Source: JAZKFT01 sp965246935 (GTDB lineage Bacteria; Bacteroidota; Bacteroidia; Chitinophagales; Chitinophagaceae). Taken from it: a stretch of DNA of 64,000 bases. The position numbers were made by a program, and so were the translations under genes. The notes below the pieces were generated by a model. The model ran no database searches, was not told where the DNA came from, and worked only from the letters and a program-made list of their open reading frames with translations. Shown here piece after piece: positions 38,240 through 45,977 of the stretch (position 1 is its first letter; the number at the start of each line of letters is the position of its first letter). The DNA is taken from positions 496,001-560,000 of the forward strand of contig CBDFGC010000001.1 of NCBI GenBank assembly GCA_965246935.1. Reading direction: 5' to 3'.

Positions 38240-38343
38240 CTGGCGCAGGTCTCCTGACCTGTGCTGCCTTGTTACTTAACTTTGAACAAGCTGAAAATCG
38301 AGAATAAGTAATAAGTAGGCACAGGCCAGGAGACCTGCGCCAG
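38240..38343. repeat. 104-bp palindromic element, copy 1
   Basis: Outer arms of 25 bases (CTGGCGCAGGTCTCCTGACC... and its complement) pair almost perfectly, enclosing ~54 bases that are also conserved among copies (TTACTTAACTTTGAACAA, CTGAAAATCG, AATAAGTAAT). It starts 40 bases after the cyanophycin synthetase stop. Copies 2 and 3 are at 43897 and 44169. Confidence 0.85.
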
Positions 38344-38440
38344 AAACAGGGTAAACAACAAACCGATAAGGCCTTTTTAATTCACTCCATTTTGAAGATT
38401 CCTAAGACCTTATCGGTTTTAAAGCAAGCCTGGAAATAAT

Positions 38441-38448
38441 TACATTTG
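38441..38448 (+). promoter_or_regulatory. -7 box for the toxin-antitoxin pair
   Basis: TACATTTG matches TAnnTTTG exactly and is 33 bases before the antitoxin ATG at 38474. Confidence 0.5.
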
Positions 38449-38473
38449 TGTTGAACCGTTTAAAGAATACAGC

Positions 38474-38695
38474 ATGGCACGCATAGCAGGCGTAAAAACG
38501 CAAAAAGACAGCAGAGGTAATGTTACGCATGTAACTATCAATGTGAAGAAACATAAAGAAGCGGTACCGGTATTACAGAATCTTGGCCTGATGGAAAAAA
38601 CGCAGTTTGAAAAGGATTGTGAGGGTGCTATTACCATTGAAGAAGCAAGAGCACACACACATGCTTTTATAAAAAGCCTTCCATGGAAGAGGTAA
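38474..38695 (+). CDS. Small antitoxin-like protein
   Basis: 73 residues, MARIAGVKTQKDSRGNVTHV followed by TINVKKHKEAVPVLQNLGLM and an acidic C-terminal helix. I recognise it as the small, first-gene type that precedes RelE/ParE-like toxins in Bacteroidota. No classic HTH or ribbon-helix-helix is obvious. It overlaps the next gene by 13 bases, typical of type II toxin-antitoxin operons, and has its own promoter. Confidence 0.65.
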   Translation: MARIAGVKTQKDSRGNVTHVTINVKKHKEAVPVLQNLGLMEKTQFEKDCEGAITIEEARAHTHAFIKSLPWKR

Positions 38696-39006
38696 TTCTT
38701 TTGCCTGCTGCAAGAGATAAACTTGAAAACCTTGCAGGCATATTGTTCAATCAGAATTACTTTGCCATAGAGAAGAATGCTTTGAATTATGTAGATGCGA
38801 TTTATGATTTTATCTACAGCATTCCGCAACGGCAGCGATATGCTACCAACAACCATCGCTACGGCGCCTGGTTTTGCCGATATAAACCGAACCGCCATAC
38901 TACCTGGTATATTACATTTGATACGGATGATAAAAAATGGCTTGTACGTAATCTCTTCAACAATCATACATCTGGTTATGCAACTTTTCTTCGAAACTTA
39001 AAATAA
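38683..39006 (+). CDS. RelE/ParE-family toxin-like protein
   Basis: 107 residues with a RelE/ParE-like pattern: an N-terminal helix pair (LLPAARDKLENLAGILF...NALNYVDAIYDFIYSIPQ), then strands RYGAWFCRYKPNRHTTWYIT and FDTDDKKWLVRNLFNNHT, where RelE-fold toxins carry their C-terminal beta sheet. It overlaps the upstream antitoxin-like gene. RelE types cleave mRNA at the ribosome and ParE types inhibit gyrase; which applies cannot be told. A relic of the cphA 3' end begins immediately after its stop. Confidence 0.7.
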   Translation: MEEVILLPAARDKLENLAGILFNQNYFAIEKNALNYVDAIYDFIYSIPQRQRYATNNHRYGAWFCRYKPNRHTTWYITFDTDDKKWLVRNLFNNHTSGYATFLRNLK

Positions 39007-39008
39007 AT

Positions 39009-39125
39009 TTCTGCTATCAGGGCGACAAGCAATTGGGGCTGCAAGCCAGAAGATATTGTGCAACTGTTGAGTGACAGCATTGATAAAACGAAGACTGTGA
39101 ACAAACGAAAAGTAAAAATTATTAG
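39009..39125 (+). pseudogene. Decayed copy of the cphA 3' end (relic 1)
   Basis: GCGACAAGCA..TTGGGG.TGCAAGCC then GAAGATATTGTGCAACTG aligns with the cphA codons for SDKHLRGRKPEEIVQLLSDGIDETKT (intact at ~37966-38040), with many substitutions. Homology starts at about the same cphA position as in relic 2. No open frame remains. Confidence 0.75.
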
Positions 39126-39226
39126 TGGCAAATCTGTATTTTTGAATCCTTGCACTTAAATTGTAACTGTGTAAGCCGGGTGCAATCCTGCATTTGTTAT
39201 TACAATATAAACTTAAAACACTCATT

Positions 39227-39448
39227 ATGGGGGCAACTAATACCAGCGAAGCAATCCTAAGTGTACTGAAAGGAAATAACAAACCCATGAATGCGGATGA
39301 AATTGCTTTCAGAGCCCGTACCAGCCGTACCATTATCAACGAGATATTAGAAAGAATGCTGAGAGTGAAAATGGTTCGGCAAACGGCAGGCGGATACCAG
39401 CTTAACCAGCAGAACGAATACGATTTACTACAGGCTTTCAGAAAATGA
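39227..39448 (+). CDS. Small winged-helix DNA-binding protein
   Basis: 73 residues from the ATG at 39227 (the frame is open upstream to 39194 but the family-like start is MGATNTSEAILSVLKG). The sequence ILSVLKGNNKPMNADEIAFR...IINEILERMLRVKMVRQTAGGYQLN has the shape of a compact winged helix-turn-helix: helix, helix, recognition helix, wing. It may regulate the adjacent membrane-protein gene or the island. Not assigned to a named family. Confidence 0.65.
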   Translation: MGATNTSEAILSVLKGNNKPMNADEIAFRARTSRTIINEILERMLRVKMVRQTAGGYQLNQQNEYDLLQAFRK

Positions 39449-39516
39449 GAGCCTGTCGTATTTTATCGTAGCACTCACCCGGCTCACTGCCTTTATCCGA
39501 AGAATCCTAAACCCTG

Positions 39517-39876
39517 ATGCAAATTGCCATATTGTCGGTTATAACCTTTATAACCGCCGCTGCTATTGCCTATTACAATGTGTACATCAGCGGTAAGTTT
39601 CATACCCTGTTTTTTTTGATGTATGCCCGCTGGCCGGTAATTCTTTACAGCCTCATTTATGGTGGTATAGGCGTTGCATTTTTATTGAAAGATGATGTAT
39701 TGCATATTACAAACGACAATACAAATATTAAGGAACAATACCTGAAAGCATTTGGAACAGGCGTTTCGGTGAAAGCAATAGCCGACCTTATTTTTTTTAA
39801 TGTAAGAAGCGGAGGCTCTTCCTTCCCTATTGGCGTTAAAACCTTTACACAACCACTGGATCAGTTCTTTGTAAGG
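39517..39876 (+). pseudogene. 5' part of an unknown membrane-protein gene split by an IS3-family element
   Basis: 120 codons: hydrophobic N-terminus MQIAILSVITFITAAAIAYY, a second hydrophobic segment (WPVILYSLIYGGIGVAFLL), then a soluble region ending PLDQFFVR. Beyond 39876 the reading frame runs into insertion-sequence DNA and stops at 39960. Joining it to 41229-41510 restores one frame of ~213 residues (..DQFFVR + HIEQKFNDIGFE..). The family is not recognised. Confidence 0.75.
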
Positions 39877-39931
39877 TACTCCCCAAAGCTTAGACAGTTT
39901 TTTAGTGTTGTTAAGAGAAGGGCTTCTATAA

Positions 39932-40007
39932 GCGCAATCTGCAAAACGATTGCCATTTAGCTGCTCAAATATAGGGTCAGTTGCGGCAATCGTTTTACAG
40001 ATTGTGC
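39932..40007. repeat. Long inverted repeat at the 3' side of the IS3 transposase
   Basis: Two 23-base arms (39932-39954 and 39985-40007; core CAATCTG.AAAACGATTGCC) with two mismatches and a 30-base loop lie between the transposase stop and the left terminal repeat. It can act as a transcription barrier or mRNA-protecting structure. Confidence 0.7.
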
Positions 40008-40035
40008 AAGCCCGCCGGCAGGGCAAGCCCAACAC

Positions 40036-40851
40036 TTAGGCTGCCGCCTTTTGGTACACCGTTACCGGTGTTACATCTGCTAATGATTGGTGCCTCCGCT
40101 CACCGTTGTAGAATGAAAAATAGTGTTGCAATCCACGGTACAGGCTTAGCCCATCTTCATACACGTATAGGTAAATGTGCTCATACTTTACTGTTCGCCA
40201 CAACCGCTCAATGAAGATGTTATCCAGTGCTCTGCCTTTGCCATCCATACTAATTTGTATCTCTTCCTTTTTTAGCAGCTCTGTATACACTTCACTGGTG
40301 AACTGCGAGCCCTGATCACTGTTGATGATCTGCGGCTTGCCATGTTGCCCTATAGCTTCTTTTACGATTTCGGTGCACCATTCGGCTGTCATGGTGTTAC
40401 TGATGGCCCAGCCTACCACATAACGGCTGTATACATCTATCACTGCGCACAAATACATAAATCCATGCTTCATCGGCACATAAGTGATGTCAATCTCCCA
40501 CACCTGGTTACCTTCATCTATCTTCAAGCCTCTGAGCAAGTAAGGGTATTTGTAAGCTGCCGGGTCTGCTTTTGTAGTACGTGGCACACAATACAGCGTT
40601 CGCCAGCCCATTACTTTCATCAACCGCCGTAATCGCTTCCGGTTGATGCGGTAGCCCATTACGGTGAGCAATACCACTAAACGCTCTACGCCATAAAAAG
40701 GGGTTGACAAATATTGCTCATCTAAGAAACGCATCACGGCCAGGTTCTCCTCACTTTCTGCCACCGGTTCATAGTATAGCCCGCTACGGCTTACCGACAA
40801 CAAGTCACATTGCTTTACCACGCTAAGTTGCTCTTCTTCCTTTTCAATCAT
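40036..40851 (-). CDS. IS3-family transposase OrfB (DDE integrase domain)
   Basis: 271-residue rve-type integrase core. The DDE residues are in VWEIDITYVPMKHG (first Asp), INSDQGSQFTS (second Asp) and NIFIERLWRTVKYEH (Glu). The N-terminal HTH_21-like region is SRSGLYYEP. The frame listed starts at an internal ATG; functional protein is probably OrfAB made by a -1 ribosomal frameshift on the A9-G run at 40884-40893, after which the frame reads KVAVKPLSERRSMIEKEEE and continues into this gene. Confidence 0.93.
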   Translation of the reverse strand: MIEKEEEQLSVVKQCDLLSVSRSGLYYEPVAESEENLAVMRFLDEQYLSTPFYGVERLVVLLTVMGYRINRKRLRRLMKVMGWRTLYCVPRTTKADPAAYKYPYLLRGLKIDEGNQVWEIDITYVPMKHGFMYLCAVIDVYSRYVVGWAISNTMTAEWCTEIVKEAIGQHGKPQIINSDQGSQFTSEVYTELLKKEEIQISMDGKGRALDNIFIERLWRTVKYEHIYLYVYEDGLSLYRGLQHYFSFYNGERRHQSLADVTPVTVYQKAAA

Positions 40852-40874
40852 CGATCTGCGTTCTGATAATGGCT

Positions 40875-41165
40875 TTACTGCAACTTTTTTTTTAGAAAAT
40901 CATTGGCCACTTTCAGCTCGCCAATTTGTGCATAGAGCACCTGGATCAACTGATCTTTATCTGCCGTATCAGTAGAAGCACTGGCTTCTTTGCCAAATAC
41001 GGCAGGGGCTTTCTCTAAAAATTCCTTCTTCCAGCTATTAATTTGGGTAGGATGCAGATCATGTTTCTTGCTCAATACCTCTATCGTTTGCTGCTCTTTA
41101 ATAGCTTCCAGGCATACTTTGCTCTTGAATTCTGATGTGAATTTTCTACGACTTGTTTTACTCAT
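40875..41165 (-). CDS. IS3-family transposase OrfA
   Basis: 96-residue helix-turn-helix protein (HTH_8 type): SRRKFTSEFKSKVCLEAIKE, then QTIEVLSKKHDLHPTQINSWKKEF, followed by a leucine-zipper-like tail QLIQVLYAQIGELKVANDFLKKK. Near its end lies a run of nine A followed by G, a classical slippery sequence for programmed -1 frameshifting into orfB. Confidence 0.92.
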   Translation of the reverse strand: MSKTSRRKFTSEFKSKVCLEAIKEQQTIEVLSKKHDLHPTQINSWKKEFLEKAPAVFGKEASASTDTADKDQLIQVLYAQIGELKVANDFLKKKLQ

Positions 41166-41228
41166 CTTTGACAGGTTTAATAGTTACAAATTTCTATCTT
41201 ATTACCCTGTCTAAAAAATCGGGAGTAG

Positions 41229-41510
41229 CATATTGAGCAGAAGTTCAACGATATTGGATTTGAGCGTTCCGAAAAATACCTGAACCCATTTTACGAGAAA
41301 TATGCCGGGCAGGTAACGGATATTAATGTTTTTAAAGAAAAGATTATTAGCCGCCTGCGCAGGTTTTACCCTGACCAGAACCAGGCAGGTGCATTTATCA
41401 TCAGCGACGCATTTGATAAAGCAAAAGCCCCGGATGACGTAGTGCGGTTGGTACTAAATGAATTCGGTAATAAAGTATTTGAAAGAATATTCGGTGATTT
41501 GCATGGCTGA
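41229..41510 (+). pseudogene. 3' part of the membrane-protein gene split by the IS3-family element
   Basis: 94 codons in frame with the 5' part at 39517-39876: HIEQKFNDIGFERSEKYLNP, then a helical charged region and ADAFDKAKAPDDVVRLVL-like C-terminus ending FGDLHG and TGA at 41508. Soluble, charged, no recognised domain. A decayed copy of the cphA 3' end starts right after the stop. Confidence 0.7.
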
Positions 41511-41755
41511 TGTAGTGGCAGCATTTGCGGGGTCGCAAGCGGGAAGGAATTGTACAACTACTAAACGCTGGCATCGACGAAATTAAAACCTGGGGATATA
41601 CCGGTGAAAGTGATTTTGAAAGAAAACGGATCCATTACGTATGCGTACGAAAATACAAAGCTGGAAGCCTGATTTCCATTATGTGCGATATGGTGACAGA
41701 TGCATGAAGGCAGGTACGGAAGATTAAGAAAGCCAAGGACAACAAAGGATAAATT
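41511..41755 (+). pseudogene. Decayed copy of the cphA 3' end (relic 2)
   Basis: Nearly the whole last ~240 bases of cyanophycin synthetase are recognisable: HLRGRKREGIVQLLNAGIDE, then a shifted frame, then AGSLISIMCDMVTDA, and the final GTACGGAAGATTAAG matching the cphA end GTGCGGAAGATTAAG. Single-base changes and indels have destroyed the frame. It is better preserved than relic 1 and begins at the same cphA position (about 37962). Confidence 0.85.
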
Positions 41756-41809
41756 TATTAACTTTTAAATAATCAAAATCTCTTTAAAGACAATCAAACA
41801 CATACTTCA

Positions 41810-43183
41810 ATGAATTGGAAAGAGTTATTAAATAACAATAGGCTTAGGTCGTCTACAAGAGCAAATGAATTAGATGCTCGCAATGATTTCGAAAGTGATT
41901 TTGGTAGGATAATTTTTAGTCCTGCAATGAGACGAATGCACGATAAAACGCAAGTGTTTCCACTAACAACTGACGATAACATACACACAAGATTAACACA
42001 TTCCATGGAAGTTATGGCGATCGGCCATTCCTTAGGAATAGCCCTTTGCGAAAACAGCTCTTTTCAGATGCGTACAAGTTTATCTGAATTAGATCTGTTA
42101 AGAAGAATACCTGTTTTATTAAAAAACTCTTGCTTAATACATGATATAGGAAATCCACCTTTTGGTCACTTTGGAGAAAGGATTATTCAGAATTATTTCA
42201 ATAATTTTTTCAATAGTATTAATACTGAGGAGGCAACAGTCAGAAGTTCATTAACAGAAAAGCAGATGGACGATTTCAGATTATTTGATGGTAATGCACA
42301 AGGATTGAGAGTCTTAACTAAACTACAAATGCTTAATGACAACTTCGGTCTAAACCTAACATATGCAACTCTAGGTGCATACATAAAGTATCCAAATGAT
42401 TCTAATATTGACAAAAGCTATGTAGGTTACAAAAAAAGAGGAGTGTTTACAACAGAAATTGACTTTTTTAAAACTATTTCTCAAGAATGTGGAATGGTAA
42501 TTGAGGGCAAAGTAGTAAGGCATCCTTTAAGTTTTCTAATGGAGGCTGCAGATTCGATATGTTACTTAGCTATGGACATGGAAGATGGGTTTAATAAAAG
42601 ACTTTATGAAATTGATTATTTGTTTGAAACATTTTCTTCAATAAACTTTTACAAAGAAAAAATACAAAAAATTCAATCATCTTCTTCTGCTTACGGCGAT
42701 AGAATAACTAAGATGGTTAAACTTAGAATTTTTCTAATTCAAGAGTTAGTAAATCTATCAATAAAAAATTTTTTGGACAATATAGAAGAAATAGAAAGTG
42801 GAAAGTTTAGTAATGAACTTATCAATATAGATGAAAATAAATTAGCAGAAACAATTCAAAAAATTTGCAATATTAAAATATTTCCAAATAGAGATATTGT
42901 ATCATTAGAGCTAACAGGCCATTCGGTAATAAAAGGATTATTAGATTACTATATTGGCTTCTTTTTTCACAAAGATGATAGATATAGACAACGAGCCAAT
43001 TCAATGATATCTGAAACAATCCTTAAAACAGCTTTTATTGAAAACGATTTACCTGAAACTTCTAATGTGGATCAATTGTCCGAATATTATAAATATAGAG
43101 TTATAGTTGACTATATTTCAGGCATGACAGACCAATTTGCATTAAATCATCATCAAAGAATAAGTGGCCAAAAAATTAACTAA
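41810..43183 (+). CDS. dGTP triphosphohydrolase-like protein (HD superfamily)
   Basis: 457-residue dNTP triphosphohydrolase of the Dgt type, which removes triphosphate from dGTP (and sometimes other dNTPs). Motifs: SPAMRRMHDKTQVFPLT, the first HD-type His in HTRLTHSMEVMAIGHSLG (near residue 58), the HD pair in LIHDIGNPPFGHFGE (near residue 108), FDGNAQGLRVLTKLQ, and EAADSICYLAMDMEDG. The DNA is strikingly AT-rich beside cphA, suggesting transfer. It overlaps the following nucleotidyltransferase gene by 20 bases, so the two are translationally coupled. dGTPases can protect bacteria from phage by depleting dNTPs; for this one that is inference from the context. Confidence 0.9.
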   Translation: MNWKELLNNNRLRSSTRANELDARNDFESDFGRIIFSPAMRRMHDKTQVFPLTTDDNIHTRLTHSMEVMAIGHSLGIALCENSSFQMRTSLSELDLLRRIPVLLKNSCLIHDIGNPPFGHFGERIIQNYFNNFFNSINTEEATVRSSLTEKQMDDFRLFDGNAQGLRVLTKLQMLNDNFGLNLTYATLGAYIKYPNDSNIDKSYVGYKKRGVFTTEIDFFKTISQECGMVIEGKVVRHPLSFLMEAADSICYLAMDMEDGFNKRLYEIDYLFETFSSINFYKEKIQKIQSSSSAYGDRITKMVKLRIFLIQELVNLSIKNFLDNIEEIESGKFSNELINIDENKLAETIQKICNIKIFPNRDIVSLELTGHSVIKGLLDYYIGFFFHKDDRYRQRANSMISETILKTAFIENDLPETSNVDQLSEYYKYRVIVDYISGMTDQFALNHHQRISGQKIN

Positions 43184-43886
43184 AATTGCTGAACTGGTCG
43201 AATCTAAAGAAAGTAATTTTTTAGATTTCCTTCAACATAACATTGATACCGAGGCATTAGCACTGGTCAAAAGTATTAGCGTCGAAACCAATGTTTATAT
43301 CTTTAGCGGTGTAATTCGAAACTTCTTTTTAAACATACAAGAAGCTAGAGATTTAGATATAATTATAGACAAAGAAGTAAATATTGACCATTACTTTCCT
43401 AAAAGCAGTTACTATAAAAACAGTTTTGGTGGATACAAAGCAACAGTAAATAATTTCAAAATAGACATGTGGTTCTTGAGAAATACTTGGGCACTTAATA
43501 ATCATCAAACCTTTTTACATTTAGATTTACCTAGTATAATTCCAGCAACCTCCTTCTTCAATTTTTCTTCAATACTTTATTCATTGAATGAAGGAAAGTT
43601 TTTCTATACCAAATATTTTTTACAGTTTTTAAGAGACAAGAAAATTGATATTGTTTTTAAACCAAACCCCAATATTCCTTTATGCATTGTCAATTCTTTT
43701 TACTATTCAGAAAAATACCATTTAAAGCTAAGTAAAAAGCTGATTAAGTTCATTCATGAAATGTATGTGAACGGAATAAGTGATTTCGAAAAAGCACAAG
43801 AAAAACATTTTGGAGAAATAAAATATAGTAATGCTGAAATTCTCGAAAAAATTTCATTCGTAACTAAAGAACTAAAATCCTTGTAG
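43164..43886 (+). CDS. Nucleotidyltransferase (pol-beta / CCA-adding-like fold)
   Basis: 240-residue protein starting with GTG inside the end of the dGTPase gene. The motif VYIFSGVIRNFFLN, then EARDLDIIIDKEV corresponds to GGxxRDxxL...xDxDI of tRNA CCA-adding and poly(A)-polymerase-like enzymes, with both catalytic Asp residues present. A third carboxylate candidate is in NNFKIDMWFLRN. The C-terminal half is helical and lysine-rich without recognised tRNA-binding domains, and the protein is much shorter than CCA-adding enzymes (~400). AT-rich like its partner. Substrate unknown: a nucleotide, tRNA or protein could be modified. A copy of the 104-bp palindromic element follows 11 bases after the stop. 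Confidence 0.72.
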   Translation: MAKKLTKIAELVESKESNFLDFLQHNIDTEALALVKSISVETNVYIFSGVIRNFFLNIQEARDLDIIIDKEVNIDHYFPKSSYYKNSFGGYKATVNNFKIDMWFLRNTWALNNHQTFLHLDLPSIIPATSFFNFSSILYSLNEGKFFYTKYFLQFLRDKKIDIVFKPNPNIPLCIVNSFYYSEKYHLKLSKKLIKFIHEMYVNGISDFEKAQEKHFGEIKYSNAEILEKISFVTKELKSL

Positions 43887-43896
43887 TCTCTCCATT

Positions 43897-43998
43897 TGGC
43901 GCAGGTATCCTAACCTGTGCCAAACTGTTACTTAACCTTGAACAACCTGAAAATCGGAAATAAGTAATCAGCAGGCACAGGTCAGGATACCTGCGCCA
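43897..43998. repeat. 104-bp palindromic element, copy 2
   Basis: Arms TGGCGCAGGTATCCTAACC.. and its complement, with the same inner sequence as copy 1 (TTACTTAACCTTGAACAAC, CTGAAAATCGG). Compared with copy 1, the change CTC to TATC in the left arm is matched by GATAC for GAGAC in the right arm, a compensatory change. Confidence 0.85.
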
Positions 43999-44168
43999 GA
44001 CCAGAGCCAGACCAGATGCGTATGTATCTGAATCTATCGGGAGCGGTAACAGTTTACTACCGCTGATGGTTGTTTTAACCATTTTTCGCTTTTTTCATTG
44101 AAAATCAGCATCTTTAAGGGGGTCAACACTTCTCGCCAACCCTTTACAACGATGCTTATGCCCCTGCT

Positions 44169-44272
44169 CTGGCGCAGGTCTCCCGACTTGTGCCAACCTG
44201 TTACTTTTATACGGATAACCTGAAAGCCTAAAATAAGTAAGCGGCTGACACATGTCAGGAGACATGGGCCAG
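44169..44272. repeat. 104-bp palindromic element, copy 3
   Basis: More diverged copy: left arm CTGGCGCAGGTCTCCCGAC, right arm ACATGTCAGGAGACATGGGC. The inner part retains ACCTGTTACTT, CCTGAAAGCC and AATAAGTAA. The 453 bases between 43887 and 44339 hold this copy, copy 2 and no gene. Confidence 0.75.
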
Positions 44273-44339
44273 TTCCAGCTAATGTAATTAAGTTATATTG
44301 CTTGCCTATACCACGGCACAATTACCAACTTAGTATAAA

Positions 44340-44681
44340 ATGAAAGAACAAACTACCATAATAGCATTTCAGTTGATAAATGTAATACCCAGCATAGTAA
44401 TGCTGGCATTGCTTATTTACTTCTATTCTCAAAAAAGAATACCGGGTCTTTTATTACTACTCATTGCTCATATCGTTTTTACCCTTGTTGTTATTGCTTC
44501 TACATTTGGTGTAGCGTATTGGAGTAGCCGCTCCACATCTGTTACAGAGATAGCACAGTTTTACAGCATTATTCGTGTCATTTCCTTGGTAGCGCAAGTA
44601 GTTAGCATCGTTGGAATGGCAATACTGTTACGCAGCTATTCCAATCCAAAAGATAAACAAAAGATAGCTGATAGTTTCTGA
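44340..44681 (+). CDS. Small hydrophobic membrane protein
   Basis: 113 residues with three clear transmembrane segments (about 7-27, IVMLALLIYFYSQKR; 33-58, LLLLLIAHIVFTLVVIAS; and 77-100, IIRVISLVAQVVSIVGMAIL) and a charged C-terminus. No family recognised. Standalone, convergent with the oxidoreductase. Confidence 0.55.
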   Translation: MKEQTTIIAFQLINVIPSIVMLALLIYFYSQKRIPGLLLLLIAHIVFTLVVIASTFGVAYWSSRSTSVTEIAQFYSIIRVISLVAQVVSIVGMAILLRSYSNPKDKQKIADSF

Positions 44682-44778
44682 AATCCAATTAGCTTTCTGA
44701 TACATGTATTAACCCATTGCTTTTTTCCAAACAACGGGAGTGCCTCAAATAAGTAAGTGTATGACACTCAACTGACCT

Positions 44779-45699
44779 TTATTCAATCACTAATACCACT
44801 TTGCCATCCACCCCACCTGCTGAAACCAAGTCCTGTGCCGCTGCGGCTTCATCCAGTTTCATCGTTCTGGCAATTTGCGTTTTTATTTTCCCCTTCTCTA
44901 CTAAATCTCTCCCAAATTCCAGCTTTTTAAAAGAAGGCTCAGAAGAAACAAACTTTGCGGTGACACCATGTTGCTCCGCCAATTCCGGTGAAGGTGGCAT
45001 GACGAGGCTGATTAATTTACCACCCTTTTTTATTACTGCAAAAGATTTGGTTTGCGTTTCGCCGCCCACCAAATCGGCTACCAAATCTATGTCGGTTAGC
45101 TGCTGGGAAAAGTCGGCTGTTTTGTAATCAATTATTTCATCTGCACCTAATTCTTTGGCAATCGAAACGCCTTTGCCAGAAGCTGTGCCGATAACGTAAG
45201 CGCCCATTGCTTTGGCCATCTGCACCACAATGCTGCCTACCCCGCCTGCGGCGCCATGCACCAGTACCCGTTGGCCTGCGGCAAGCTGTCCTTCCTGCAC
45301 CAACGCAGTGTAGGCAGTGACAATTGGAATAGCTAATGAAGCGGCTTCGCTGGTACTTACATTAGCGGGTTGCAGTGCTGCTTTTGCTTCATCGATAACA
45401 GCATACTCCGCATACGTGCCACCAAGCGTAGTGGCAAAAACAGCATCGCCGGTTTTAAAACGGCTTACACCTGCGCCCACAGCTTCAACTGTACCGGCTA
45501 TATCCAGCCCCGGAACAAAAGGCAATTGCACAGGTATCGCTTTTTGCAAAGCACCGGAACGGATTTTCATATCCATCGGGTTTACCGTAATAGCGGTTAC
45601 TTTTATCAGTATCTCATTTTCTTTTGGTACTGGTTTTTCTACGTCAGCGGTTTTGATAACCGATGAATCGCCATATGCGGTGTATTGTATAGCTTTCAT
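44779..45699 (-). CDS. NADP-dependent quinone-oxidoreductase-like protein (MDR superfamily)
   Basis: 306-residue zinc-independent medium-chain dehydrogenase/reductase, quinone reductase type. It starts MKAIQYTAYGDSSVIKTADV and has the substrate domain with VNPMDMKIRSGAL and FVPGLDIAGTVEAVGAGVSRF, and the Rossmann fold VLVHGAAGGVGSIVVQMAK, then ELGADEIIDYKTADF. The structural-zinc cysteines of alcohol dehydrogenases are absent. It would reduce quinones or enones using NADPH. Confidence 0.88.
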   Translation of the reverse strand: MKAIQYTAYGDSSVIKTADVEKPVPKENEILIKVTAITVNPMDMKIRSGALQKAIPVQLPFVPGLDIAGTVEAVGAGVSRFKTGDAVFATTLGGTYAEYAVIDEAKAALQPANVSTSEAASLAIPIVTAYTALVQEGQLAAGQRVLVHGAAGGVGSIVVQMAKAMGAYVIGTASGKGVSIAKELGADEIIDYKTADFSQQLTDIDLVADLVGGETQTKSFAVIKKGGKLISLVMPPSPELAEQHGVTAKFVSSEPSFKKLEFGRDLVEKGKIKTQIARTMKLDEAAAAQDLVSAGGVDGKVVLVIE

Positions 45700-45977
45700 A
45701 TAAGTGATGTTTTCAATTAGAAGTTTACAAATAATGATTCATTTTGTTAGGAAGTATTCGTGCATTCATTCTTATCAGCAGCATCCCAATACATTAGGAA
45801 CCAGGCAGGTTGGGCACGAACCCAAACTCGCAATGACTGCAAGTCCAACCTAATGTTTTTATGCCTCACTACTTCTATTTTACTTTAAAAGACAGTTCTA
45901 TAGTTCTATATCTGATAAAATAAATTATTCAATAAAAAATCAGAGAGGATGGAGAGCGGCCTCTTTCTATCATACAA

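Larger units (their letters stand above)
39877..41227 (-). mobile_element. IS3-family insertion sequence (~1351 bp)
   Basis: Bounded by imperfect terminal inverted repeats: TACTCCC, six variable bases, TTAGACAG at the left (39877-39897) and the complement at the right (41207-41227). It contains overlapping-frame orfA and orfB of the IS3 type on the minus strand. Length is typical for the family. No convincing target-site duplication was found beside the ends, so the boundaries could be off by a few bases. It splits the membrane-protein gene. Confidence 0.88.

Noticed and set aside
39870..41232. Target-site duplication of the IS3 element
   Set aside because: The bases flanking the terminal repeats (AAGG against GCAT) do not match at any 3-5 bp length, so none is reported.
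43864..44321. Minus-strand frames over the palindromic elements
   Set aside because: They cover repeat copies 2 and 3 and have no domain; coding would be incidental.
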